DNA of 64,000 bases from Spirilliplanes yamanashiensis (GTDB lineage Bacteria; Actinomycetota; Actinomycetes; Mycobacteriales; Micromonosporaceae), in the NCBI RefSeq assembly GCF_016863475.1, contig NZ_BOOY01000003.1, forward strand, positions 186,001 to 250,000, in the 5' to 3' direction. The notes beneath the pieces were generated by a model. That model searched no databases. It was given only the letters and a program-made list of their open reading frames with translations, and was not told where the DNA came from. Position numbers and translations under genes: made by a program. Shown here piece by piece: positions 10,902 through 17,712 of this stretch (position 1 is its first letter; each line of letters starts with the position of its first letter).

Positions 10902-11476
10902 CCGCCCTGCGTCTTGCCGGGCCGCCACAGCACGTCGCCGTCCGGGTTCGCCACCCGCGACAGGATGAACAGCAGGTCCGACAGGCGGTTCAGGTACGTG
11001 ATCGGCAGCGTCGACGTGCGGTCCGGGTCCGCCGCGTGCAGGGCCCAGGCGCTGCGCTCCGCCCGCCGTGCCACCGTGCGCGCCACGTGCAGCAGGGCGG
11101 CGCCGGGGGTGCCGCCGGGCAGGATGAACGACGTCAGTTCGGTGAGCCGTTCGTTGTAGTCGTCGCACCAGCCCTCCAGGCGGTCGACGTACGCCTGGGT
11201 GACGCGCAGCGGCGGGTACTCGGGGTCGGGCGCCACCGGGTTGCTCAGGTCGGCGCCGACGTCGAACAGGTCGTTCTGGATCGCCGCCAGCACCTCCCGC
11301 ACGTCGCCGGGCAGCGCGCCGAGGGCCAGCGCGACGCCCAGCGCGGCGTTGCACTCGTCCGTGTCGGCGTAGGCCGCGATGCGCGGGTCCGTCTTGGGAA
11401 CCAGGTCGTTGTTGCTCAGCCGGGTGGAGCCGGAGTCGCCCGCCCGGGTGTAGATCCTCGTCAGATGCACCGCCAT
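10898..11476 (-). CDS. Cob(I)yrinic acid a,c-diamide adenosyltransferase, PduO type
   Basis: This enzyme transfers adenosyl from ATP to cob(I)alamin, making the coenzyme B12 needed by mutases such as the one at 59.8 kb. The 192-residue protein has the N-terminal ATP-binding motif [12 protein letters not shown] (about 9-20) and the helical-bundle segments [12 protein letters not shown] and ARRAERSAW typical of the PduO family. ATG 11476 lies 7 nt after a TAGGGT box (11484-11489 on this strand), which suggests a leaderless mRNA. It is divergent from murA, as in M. tuberculosis (Rv1314c/Rv1315). Confidence 0.93.
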   Translation of the reverse strand: MAVHLTRIYTRAGDSGSTRLSNNDLVPKTDPRIAAYADTDECNAALGVALALGALPGDVREVLAAIQNDLFDVGADLSNPVAPDPEYPPLRVTQAYVDRLEGWCDDYNERLTELTSFILPGGTPGAALLHVARTVARRAERSAWALHAADPDRTSTLPITYLNRLSDLLFILSRVANPDGDVLWRPGKTQGG

Positions 11477-11483
11477 GCGACCC

Positions 11484-11489
11484 ACCCTA
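11484..11489 (-). promoter_or_regulatory. -10 box of leaderless pduO-type gene
   Basis: TAGGGT, 7 nt before ATG 11476. It fits the TANNNT-N6-8-start pattern repeated across the window. Confidence 0.55.
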
Positions 11490-11548
11490 GAGCCCGTGAC
11501 GTCCCCGACAGGAGGACGGCTCGCACGACGCCGGGCCGCCGGTGCCCA

Positions 11549-11554
11549 TACGAT
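11549..11554 (+). promoter_or_regulatory. -10 box of murA
   Basis: TACGAT, exactly 7 nt before the in-frame GTG at 11562. It overlaps the alternative ATG at 11553. Confidence 0.5.
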
Positions 11555-12842
11555 GGCGCACGTGGATGTGATCAGGGTCAAGGGTGGGGCGCGGCTGGCC
11601 GGCGAGGTCGCGGTCGGCGGCGCGAAGAACTCCGCGCTGAAGCTGATGGCGGCGACGCTGCTCGCCCCCGGCGCCAGCGTGGTGGCGAACGTCCCCCGGA
11701 TCACCGACATCGCGATCATGGCCGAGGTGCTGCGGCGGCTCGGCTGCACGGTCGCCCTGGAGGGCACGTCGGCCACCATCACGGTGCCCGACGAGCCCGG
11801 CTCGGAGGCCGACTACGACCTGGTGCGGCGGCTGCGGGCGTCCATCTGCGTGCTGGGGCCGCTGCTGGCCCGCCGCGGGTACGTGCGGGTGGCACACCCC
11901 GGCGGCGACGCGATCGGCTCGCGCGGCCTCGACATGCACGTGGCGGGCCTGTCCCGGATGGGCGCCGACATCTCCGGCGAGCACGGGTTCGTCATCGCCT
12001 CCGCGCCCGGCGGCCTGCACGGCGCGACGATCTGGCTCGACTTCCCGAGCGTGGGCGCCACGGAGAACCTGCTGATGGCGGCGGTGCTCGCCAAGGGCGT
12101 CACCGAGATCGACAACGCGGCCCGCGAGCCCGAGATCGTCGACCTGTGCACCATGCTCACCGCGATGGGCGCGCACATCGACGGCGCCGGCACCTCCACG
12201 CTGCGGATCGAGGGCGTGGACGAGCTGCGGCCCGTCGAGCACGCCACCGTCGGCGACCGGATCGTGGCCGGCACGTGGGCGTTCGCGGCGGCGATGACCC
12301 GCGGCGACGTCACGGTGCGCGGGGTGCCCGCCGCCTACCTGGAGATCGCCCTCGACAAGGTGGTGTCGGCCGGGGGCGCGGTCGAGCCGCTCGGCGACGC
12401 GTTCCGGGTGCGGATCGACGACCGGCCGCGCGCCGTCGACATCGTGACGCTGCCGTACCCCGGCTTCGCGACCGACCTGCTGCCGATGGCGCTGGGGCTG
12501 GCCGCGGTGGCCGAGGGGTCGTCGCTGATCACCGAGAACATCTTCGACGGGCGCTTCCTGTTCGTGAACGAGATGGTGCGCCTGGGCGCCGACATCCGCA
12601 CCGACGGCCACCACGCGGTGGTGCGCGGGCGCGAGCGGCTGTCCGGGGCGCCCGTGGCGGCCACGGACATCCGCGCGGGGGCCGGGCTGGTCGTCGCGGG
12701 GCTCTGTGCGGAGGGCGTGACCGAGGTCAGCCACGTGCACCACATCGACCGCGGCTACCCGGACTTCGTGCAGAACCTGCGCGATTTGGGTGTCGAGGTC
12801 GAGCGCGACAAGGCGCCCGACGAGGAGGCGTTCGGCTTCTAG
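11553..12842 (+). CDS. murA: UDP-N-acetylglucosamine 1-carboxyvinyltransferase
   Basis: MurA carries out the first committed step of peptidoglycan synthesis, adding enolpyruvate from PEP to UDP-GlcNAc. The 429-residue protein has the N-terminal [13 protein letters not shown] motif (about 22-34) and the [16 protein letters not shown] region. In the active-site loop [12 protein letters not shown], Asp119 stands where most MurA enzymes have the cysteine attacked by fosfomycin. The Cys-to-Asp change is known from M. tuberculosis and gives intrinsic fosfomycin resistance. A leaderless start at GTG 11562, 3 codons later, is also plausible. The stop codon overlaps the convergent neighbour in CTAG. 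Confidence 0.97.
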   Translation: MAHVDVIRVKGGARLAGEVAVGGAKNSALKLMAATLLAPGASVVANVPRITDIAIMAEVLRRLGCTVALEGTSATITVPDEPGSEADYDLVRRLRASICVLGPLLARRGYVRVAHPGGDAIGSRGLDMHVAGLSRMGADISGEHGFVIASAPGGLHGATIWLDFPSVGATENLLMAAVLAKGVTEIDNAAREPEIVDLCTMLTAMGAHIDGAGTSTLRIEGVDELRPVEHATVGDRIVAGTWAFAAAMTRGDVTVRGVPAAYLEIALDKVVSAGGAVEPLGDAFRVRIDDRPRAVDIVTLPYPGFATDLLPMALGLAAVAEGSSLITENIFDGRFLFVNEMVRLGADIRTDGHHAVVRGRERLSGAPVAATDIRAGAGLVVAGLCAEGVTEVSHVHHIDRGYPDFVQNLRDLGVEVERDKAPDEEAFGF

Positions 12843-13213
12843 GCCGGGTGGCCCTCGGGGGAGCCGCCCGCGGCGAGGCGGCGGGCGCGTTCCACCTCGT
12901 CGCTGAACACGAGCACGACGATGCGGCCGTCGTGCCGGACGGCCTCGGTGGCGCGGATGCCGGCCTCGCGCAGCAGGCGGCGCACCTCGGCGGCCACGTC
13001 GGCGTCGTCCGCGAGGGCGGCGGGGGCGAGCAGGCCGTAGTCCTCGTCGAGCGGGGCGCCGGCGAGCACGTCGAGGCCGTCCCAGCCGTCGCCGTCCCAG
13101 TCGTCCATGGCGCTGTCGCGGTCGATGCCCCAGCGCAGCACGCCGGCGAGCACGCCGATGAGAGCGAAGGCGATCATCGGCCCCGCGAGGTACCACCCGC
13201 CACTGGACGGCAT
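12839..13213 (-). CDS. Small membrane-anchored protein of unknown function
   Basis: A 124-residue product with one N-terminal hydrophobic helix (about 5-25), an acidic Asp/Trp-rich linker, and a C-terminal region (about 65-115) that resembles a small alpha/beta fold: [20 protein letters not shown], then [20 protein letters not shown] do not recognise the family. ATG 13213 is used because it places the helix at the very N-terminus; ATG 13234 is possible. There is no ribosome-binding site, and CACACT sits 6 nt upstream. It is convergent with murA and shares stop bases with it. Confidence 0.65.
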   Translation of the reverse strand: MPSSGGWYLAGPMIAFALIGVLAGVLRWGIDRDSAMDDWDGDGWDGLDVLAGAPLDEDYGLLAPAALADDADVAAEVRRLLREAGIRATEAVRHDGRIVVLVFSDEVERARRLAAGGSPEGHPA

Positions 13214-13304
13214 GGGCACAGTGTGGCACCCCATTGTTGCGTTTCGGCCGGATTCGACCCGATCGGGATCGTGGACCCGGCCGTGCGGGATCCTGAACGC
13301 TGAC

Positions 13305-13310
13305 TAAGGT
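13305..13310 (+). promoter_or_regulatory. Possible -10 box for the hydroxyacyl-CoA dehydrogenase gene
   Basis: TAAGGT, 35 bp before the ATG at 13345, in a gap that must hold the promoter. No -35 box is recognisable. Confidence 0.35.
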
Positions 13311-13344
13311 TGGCGGGGACGACGACGTCGACGAGGAGGACGGC

Positions 13345-14193
13345 ATGGCGGGACGGCTGGCGGTCATCGGCGCGGGGCTCATGGGGTCCGGCATCGCCCA
13401 GGTGGCGGCGCGGGCGGGCTGGCAGGTCACCATGCGGGACGTGGACGACGCCGCCGTGCAGCGGGGCCTCGCCGCCGTCCGCGACTCCCTCGGCCGGTTC
13501 GCCGCCAAGGGCACCATCGCCGCCGAGGACGTCGACGCCACGCTCGGCCGCATCACCGGCACCACCGACCTGGACGCCGCCGCCGACGCCGACGTGGTGA
13601 TCGAGGCCGTCTTCGAGCGCATCGAGATCAAGCACGAGGTGTTCCGCGCCCTCGACAAGATCTGCAAGTCCGGGGCGGTGCTCGGGTCGAACACCTCCGC
13701 CATCCCGATCACCCAGATCGCCGCCGTCACCGACCGGCCCGAGAGCGTGGTCGGCGTCCACTTCTTCTCGCCGGTGCCGATGATGAAGCTGGTCGAGCTC
13801 GTGCGCGGCCTCAAGACCTCCGACGCCGCGCTGGCCACCGCCCGCACGTTCGCCGAGGACTGCGGCAAGGTGTGCGTGACCGTCAACCGCGACGTCGCGG
13901 GCTTCGTCACCACCCGGCTGCTCACCGCGTTCGTGGTCGAGGCCGTCAAGCTCGTCGAGGCCGGCGTCATCTCGGCCGAGGAGCTCGACACCGCGTGCAA
14001 GCTCGGCTTCGGCCACGCCATGGGCCCGCTGGCCACCGCCGACCTCACCGGCGTCGACATCCTGCTGCACGCCGCGCAGAACATCTACCGCGACACCGGC
14101 GACCCCAAGTTCTTCCCGCCGGAGCTGATGCAGCGCATGGTCACCGCGGGCGACCTCGGCCGCAAGTCCGGCCGCGGTTTCTACCAGCACTGA
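13345..14193 (+). CDS. 3-hydroxyacyl-CoA (3-hydroxybutyryl-CoA) dehydrogenase
   Basis: This NAD(P)-dependent enzyme oxidises or reduces 3-hydroxyacyl-CoA. The 282-residue protein is a single-function form (no hydratase domain). It has the N-terminal dinucleotide motif GAGLMG (9-14), catalytic His139 in VGVHFFSPVP, NTSAIPI before it, and the family signature around DVAGFVTTRLL (about 185-195). GAGGAGG (13333-13339) supports the ATG. The length and motifs fit the PaaH/Hbd group. Possible roles are fatty-acid or phenylacetate breakdown or butyrate/PHB metabolism; neighbours do not decide. Confidence 0.93.
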   Translation: MAGRLAVIGAGLMGSGIAQVAARAGWQVTMRDVDDAAVQRGLAAVRDSLGRFAAKGTIAAEDVDATLGRITGTTDLDAAADADVVIEAVFERIEIKHEVFRALDKICKSGAVLGSNTSAIPITQIAAVTDRPESVVGVHFFSPVPMMKLVELVRGLKTSDAALATARTFAEDCGKVCVTVNRDVAGFVTTRLLTAFVVEAVKLVEAGVISAEELDTACKLGFGHAMGPLATADLTGVDILLHAAQNIYRDTGDPKFFPPELMQRMVTAGDLGRKSGRGFYQH

Positions 14194-14223
14194 GCCGGCC
14201 GGTCGGCCGGCGGGCCGGGGGCC

Positions 14224-14229
14224 TATGCT
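14224..14229 (+). promoter_or_regulatory. -10 box of leaderless membrane-protein gene
   Basis: TATGCT, 7 nt before GTG 14237. It supports that start over the ATG at 14225, which lies inside the box. Confidence 0.5.
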
Positions 14230-14236
14230 GCCCGCC

Positions 14237-14917
14237 GTGATCAACGAGAGAGTCCGGCTGTCCGTCGGCGCGGTCGGCGCCCAGCGGGTGATCGGCGTGG
14301 TCGCCGGTCTGGTGTTCGTCGCGGGCGGCACCGCGTTCGCGGTGCTGCCCGCGCTCGCGAGCCGGTGGATGACCGGATTCGGCGGGCAGGCCGGCGGTGG
14401 GGAATGCACCGTCGAGGGCGGCACCGTCGACGACCTGCCACCGGGGCTGCTGGAGGAGCTGGGCTGTTCCCGCTCGTCGTCACCGTTCGACTGGTTCGAG
14501 CCGGTCCAGCTGATCGGGCTGCTCGGGCTGCCGTTCGTGGTGCTCGGGCTCGGCCTGGTGCTGCGGGTGCTGCGCAGTGCCGTCTGGCTGGAGGGCACCC
14601 ATGCCGACGTCCGCGGCGCCGTCCGGACCCGCCGGGTCGACCTGTCCACCGCCGAGATCACCGCCGGCGCCGTCGAGCAGGGCTCCGGCCACAACAGGGT
14701 CCGCATCCCGGTCCTCGTCGCCCGCGACCCGGCCACGGGCCGCCGGGTGACGATCAGCCTGCGGGGCAACGCGGGCGGATACCTGCCCCCGGACGAGCTG
14801 CGCGCCCTGGCGGACGCGATCACCCGCAACCGCCCCGGCGACGGCGGCCGCCACGGCGACGCCCACGCGATGGCCCGCCAGCTCCGCGAGCGGGCCGAGC
14901 GGCCCCTGGCGATCTAA
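14237..14917 (+). CDS. Membrane protein of unknown function
   Basis: A 226-residue protein with two membrane helices (about 12-36 and 86-110). They enclose an extracytoplasmic loop with a Cys pair (CTVEGG and LGCSRSS) that could form a disulfide. The C-terminal part after the second helix is cytoplasmic, basic and beta-rich, ending in an Arg-rich tail. No family is recognised. GTG 14237 is preferred from the TANNNT box 7 nt upstream. The stop codon overlaps the convergent ABC permease gene (CTAA). Confidence 0.65.
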   Translation: MINERVRLSVGAVGAQRVIGVVAGLVFVAGGTAFAVLPALASRWMTGFGGQAGGGECTVEGGTVDDLPPGLLEELGCSRSSSPFDWFEPVQLIGLLGLPFVVLGLGLVLRVLRSAVWLEGTHADVRGAVRTRRVDLSTAEITAGAVEQGSGHNRVRIPVLVARDPATGRRVTISLRGNAGGYLPPDELRALADAITRNRPGDGGRHGDAHAMARQLRERAERPLAI

Positions 14918-15693
14918 CCGTCGCGGCGGGTCGTCCAGCGGAACGTCGTCAGGCACAGCGCCAGCCCGAGCACGCACCAGGCGCCCAGCACCAGCGCCAC
15001 CGTGCCCAGTTCGAACGACCCGCCCGGCTCCTGCGCCCCGAACGAGCCGGGCAGGAACACCGCCCGCAGGCCCTGGCACATCCACTTCAGCGGGAACACC
15101 GCCGCCACCTGCTGCATCCACGTCGGCAGGCTGGTGAACACGAAGAACACCCCCGAGATGAACTGCAGCACCAGCGCGACCGGCGTGACCACCGCCGGCG
15201 CGCTGCGCCCCGTGCGCGCCAGCGACGAGAACGCGATGCCGCACAGCGTGCACGCCGTCGTGCCCAGCGCCGCCACCCACAGGAACGTCAGCCACAGCCG
15301 CCCCGACGACGGCAGCTCCAGGTCGAACAGCAGCGTCGCCACCACCAGCAGCAGGATCGTCTCCGCCACCGCGATGAACGCCACCATCAGCACCTTGCCG
15401 GCGAAGTACACCCACGGCGGCATCGGCGTGCCGCGCAGCCGCTTGAGCACCCCGCGGTCGCGCTCGATCGGGATCTGGATGGCGAGCGCCTGGAACCCGG
15501 CCGTCATCAGGCCGGTGGCGATCATGCCGGTGACGAAGTACTGGGTGAACCGCACCCCGCCGCCGATCTCGCCGTCGAAGATGGACGCGAAGATCACGAT
15601 CATCAGCACCGGGAACGCCATCGTGAACACGACCTGCTCCCGGCTGCGCAGGAACTGGCGGATCTCCAGGGCGCCCTGCCGCAGCGCGATCAC
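14914..15693 (-). CDS. ABC-2 type exporter permease
   Basis: The 259-residue membrane subunit has about six hydrophobic segments. It shows the ABC-2 features FTMAFPVLMIVIFASIF near the N-terminus, ERDRGVLKRLRGTPMP before the second helix pair, and SGVFFVFTSLPTWMQ (about 180-195). The start GTG overlaps the stop codon of the upstream ATPase gene (GTGA), so the two form one transporter. The substrate is unknown; such pairs often export drugs or lipids. Confidence 0.9.
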   Translation of the reverse strand: MIALRQGALEIRQFLRSREQVVFTMAFPVLMIVIFASIFDGEIGGGVRFTQYFVTGMIATGLMTAGFQALAIQIPIERDRGVLKRLRGTPMPPWVYFAGKVLMVAFIAVAETILLLVVATLLFDLELPSSGRLWLTFLWVAALGTTACTLCGIAFSSLARTGRSAPAVVTPVALVLQFISGVFFVFTSLPTWMQQVAAVFPLKWMCQGLRAVFLPGSFGAQEPGGSFELGTVALVLGAWCVLGLALCLTTFRWTTRRDG

Positions 15694-16544
15694 GCGATCA
15701 TCCGCAGGTAGACGTCCTCCAGCGTGGGCCGGGTGACCGTCAGGCCCGGCACCTCGCCGCCGTAGCGCGACGCCAGCTCGGCCACCAGCGCCGTCGGCGT
15801 CGCGCTCTCGGCGCGTTCCACCCCACCTCCGGGGGTACGCCACGACACCGTCGCCGCCGCGTCGGCGCGACCGCCCAGCTCCGCGGGCCGTCCCGCGGCG
15901 ATCACCCGCCCGGCCGCGATCACCGCCACCCGGTCGGCCAGCGCCTCCGCCTCCTCCAGGTAGTGCGTCGTCAGCACGATCGTGGTGCCCGCCGCGGCCA
16001 GGTCCCGGATCAGCGTCCAGAAGTCCCGCCGCGCCTCCGGGTCGAAGCCCGTCGTCGGCTCGTCCAGGAACAGCAGCTCGGGCCGGCCGATGATGCCCAG
16101 CGCCACGTCCAGCCGCCGCTTCTGCCCGCCGGAGAGGGTGTGCGTGCGCGCCCGCGCCTTGGCGCCCAGCCCGACGCGGTCGATGACGGCGGCGGCCGGT
16201 TCGGCGCCGGGGTAGAACCGCGCGAAGTGCGCCACCACCTCGCCCACCGTCAGCTCGTCGAACTCGCCGGTGCCCTGCAGCACCACGCCGATGCGGGCCC
16301 GCCACGCCCGCGCCGCGGGCCCGCCGGACAGCCCCACGGCCGGGTCCACCCCGAGCACCCGGACCTCCCCGGCGTCGCGCCGCCGGTAGCCCTCCAGGAT
16401 CTCGACGGTGGTGGTCTTGCCGGCCCCGTTCGGGCCGAGCAGGGCGAACACCTCGCCCGGGCGCACGTCGAGGTCCACACCCGACACGGCGTCGGTCCCG
16501 CCGTACGCCTTGCGCAGCCCCCGCACGCTGATCGCGTCACTCAC
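15690..16544 (-). CDS. ABC transporter ATP-binding protein (DrrA-like)
   Basis: The 284-residue ATPase drives the permease encoded after it. It has Walker A GPNGAGKTT (about 36-44), signature LSGGQKRRLDVAL, Walker B LLFLDEPTTGFD, and switch His in TTHYLEEAE. The C-terminal 70 residues form the extra domain seen in DrrA/CcmA-like daunorubicin-type exporters. GTG 16544 lies 7 nt after TAGGGT, so it is probably leaderless. The permease gene starts inside its stop codon. Confidence 0.94.
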   Translation of the reverse strand: MSDAISVRGLRKAYGGTDAVSGVDLDVRPGEVFALLGPNGAGKTTTVEILEGYRRRDAGEVRVLGVDPAVGLSGGPAARAWRARIGVVLQGTGEFDELTVGEVVAHFARFYPGAEPAAAVIDRVGLGAKARARTHTLSGGQKRRLDVALGIIGRPELLFLDEPTTGFDPEARRDFWTLIRDLAAAGTTIVLTTHYLEEAEALADRVAVIAAGRVIAAGRPAELGGRADAAATVSWRTPGGGVERAESATPTALVAELASRYGGEVPGLTVTRPTLEDVYLRMIA

Positions 16545-16551
16545 CCGCCGA

Positions 16552-16557
16552 ACCCTA
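16552..16557 (-). promoter_or_regulatory. -10 box of leaderless ABC ATPase gene
   Basis: TAGGGT read on the minus strand, 7 nt before GTG 16544. Confidence 0.55.
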
Positions 16558-16624
16558 CGGCGCGGACGCCGCCGGGTCCGTGCCGCTGCGTCGATTCACC
16601 GCCGCCGCGTGTCAGGGTGGGCGG

Positions 16625-16990
16625 ATGTCGCAGAACAAGCAGACCGTCGAGATCTACCTCGACGGGTTCCGGAAGAACGACCACACCCAGATCCTGTCCT
16701 GCCTCACCGACGACATCGAGTGGACCGTGTTCGGGGCGTTCCGCCTCACCGGTAAGCAGGCGTACGACGCCGCCATCGAGGGGCCGGGGTGGACGGCGCC
16801 GCCGAAGCTGGGCGTGGTGCGGATGGTCGAGGAGGGCGACGTCGTCATGGCGGAGCTGACCGGCGAGGTGATCCAGGCCGACGGGACGGTGGGCCGGTTG
16901 TCGATGGCCGAGGTGTTCCGGATGCGCGACGGCAAGATCTGCGAGCGGCGGGCGTGGGTGATCCCGCTGGCGGAGAACGACTTCCGCTAG
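16625..16990 (+). CDS. SnoaL-like / NTF2-fold protein
   Basis: A 121-residue protein with the cone-shaped NTF2/ketosteroid-isomerase-like pattern: helix (YLDGFRKNDHTQILSCLTDDIEWTVFG, about 10-36), then alternating strands ending in GKICERRAWV. Proteins of this kind include isomerases, polyketide cyclases and many of unknown role. No residues here allow a choice. ATG 16625 is the only good start; CAGGGT lies 6 nt upstream, a weaker version of the leaderless pattern. It shares a CTAG stop overlap with the convergent gene. Confidence 0.75.
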   Translation: MSQNKQTVEIYLDGFRKNDHTQILSCLTDDIEWTVFGAFRLTGKQAYDAAIEGPGWTAPPKLGVVRMVEEGDVVMAELTGEVIQADGTVGRLSMAEVFRMRDGKICERRAWVIPLAENDFR

Positions 16991-17712
16991 TGCATGAAGG
17001 TGAAGCTGAGCGCCGCCGCGGCCGCCATGCCGCCGAGCAGGGTCAGCGCGACGCCGCCGATGTCGAGGCGGGCGTGCAGGGTGCGCCGGGCGGCCCAGGC
17101 CACCACGGGCACCCCGGCGGACGGGGCGAGCAGGAACGCCACCCAGCCGGCCGCGCGGACGGCCGACGCGGTGGCGCCGCCCGCCTCGCCCATGGTGACC
17201 AGGCCGCTGGCGAGCAGGCCGGTGGCGGCGGCGATCAGGGCGCCCGCGATCGGCAGCAGCGGCAGCAGCAGCCGCGGCATCGGGCGGCGGCGGGCCGGGC
17301 GCAGCGTCTCGTCGACGCGCTCGGCGGCGCGCGACAGGATGGCCCGGGCGGACGGCTGGTCGTCGGCGAGGGACTCGGTGGCGTCCGGACCCCGGGGGAT
17401 CGCCACCCGGGGCAGCGCCTCGACGGGGGCGGGTTCCGGGAACTCGCCGAGGGCGCGCGGGCGTAACCCCGGGACCCGGCGCAGCTGCTCCCAGATCTGG
17501 GCGGCCTGGCGGTCGGTGTCGAGCACGCCGGCCGCGGCGGCGGCGGCCCAGCGGTCGGCCTCGGTGGCCTCGCCCTCGGCGCGGGCCAGCTCGCCCGCGG
17601 CGGCGGCGGAACTGTCCTGGTAGGCGCGTTCGGCGCCGGCCAGTTCGGCGTCGCGGCGCCGGGCGGCGCCCGCCAGGGCGTTGACCATCAGCTGGTAGTC
17701 ACGGCTGCTCAC
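16987..17712 (-). CDS. Membrane protein coupled to the FtsK-like ATPase
   Basis: A 241-residue protein. Residues 1-65 are an Ala/Glu/Arg-rich helix that could form a coiled coil. A linker with many prolines follows, then three or four hydrophobic segments in the C-terminal 100 residues. Its GTG start overlaps the stop codon of the FtsK-like gene (GTGA), so the two are made together. It may be the membrane anchor for that soluble ATPase. No family is recognised. Confidence 0.7.
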   Translation of the reverse strand: MSSRDYQLMVNALAGAARRRDAELAGAERAYQDSSAAAAGELARAEGEATEADRWAAAAAAGVLDTDRQAAQIWEQLRRVPGLRPRALGEFPEPAPVEALPRVAIPRGPDATESLADDQPSARAILSRAAERVDETLRPARRRPMPRLLLPLLPIAGALIAAATGLLASGLVTMGEAGGATASAVRAAGWVAFLLAPSAGVPVVAWAARRTLHARLDIGGVALTLLGGMAAAAALSFTFMH

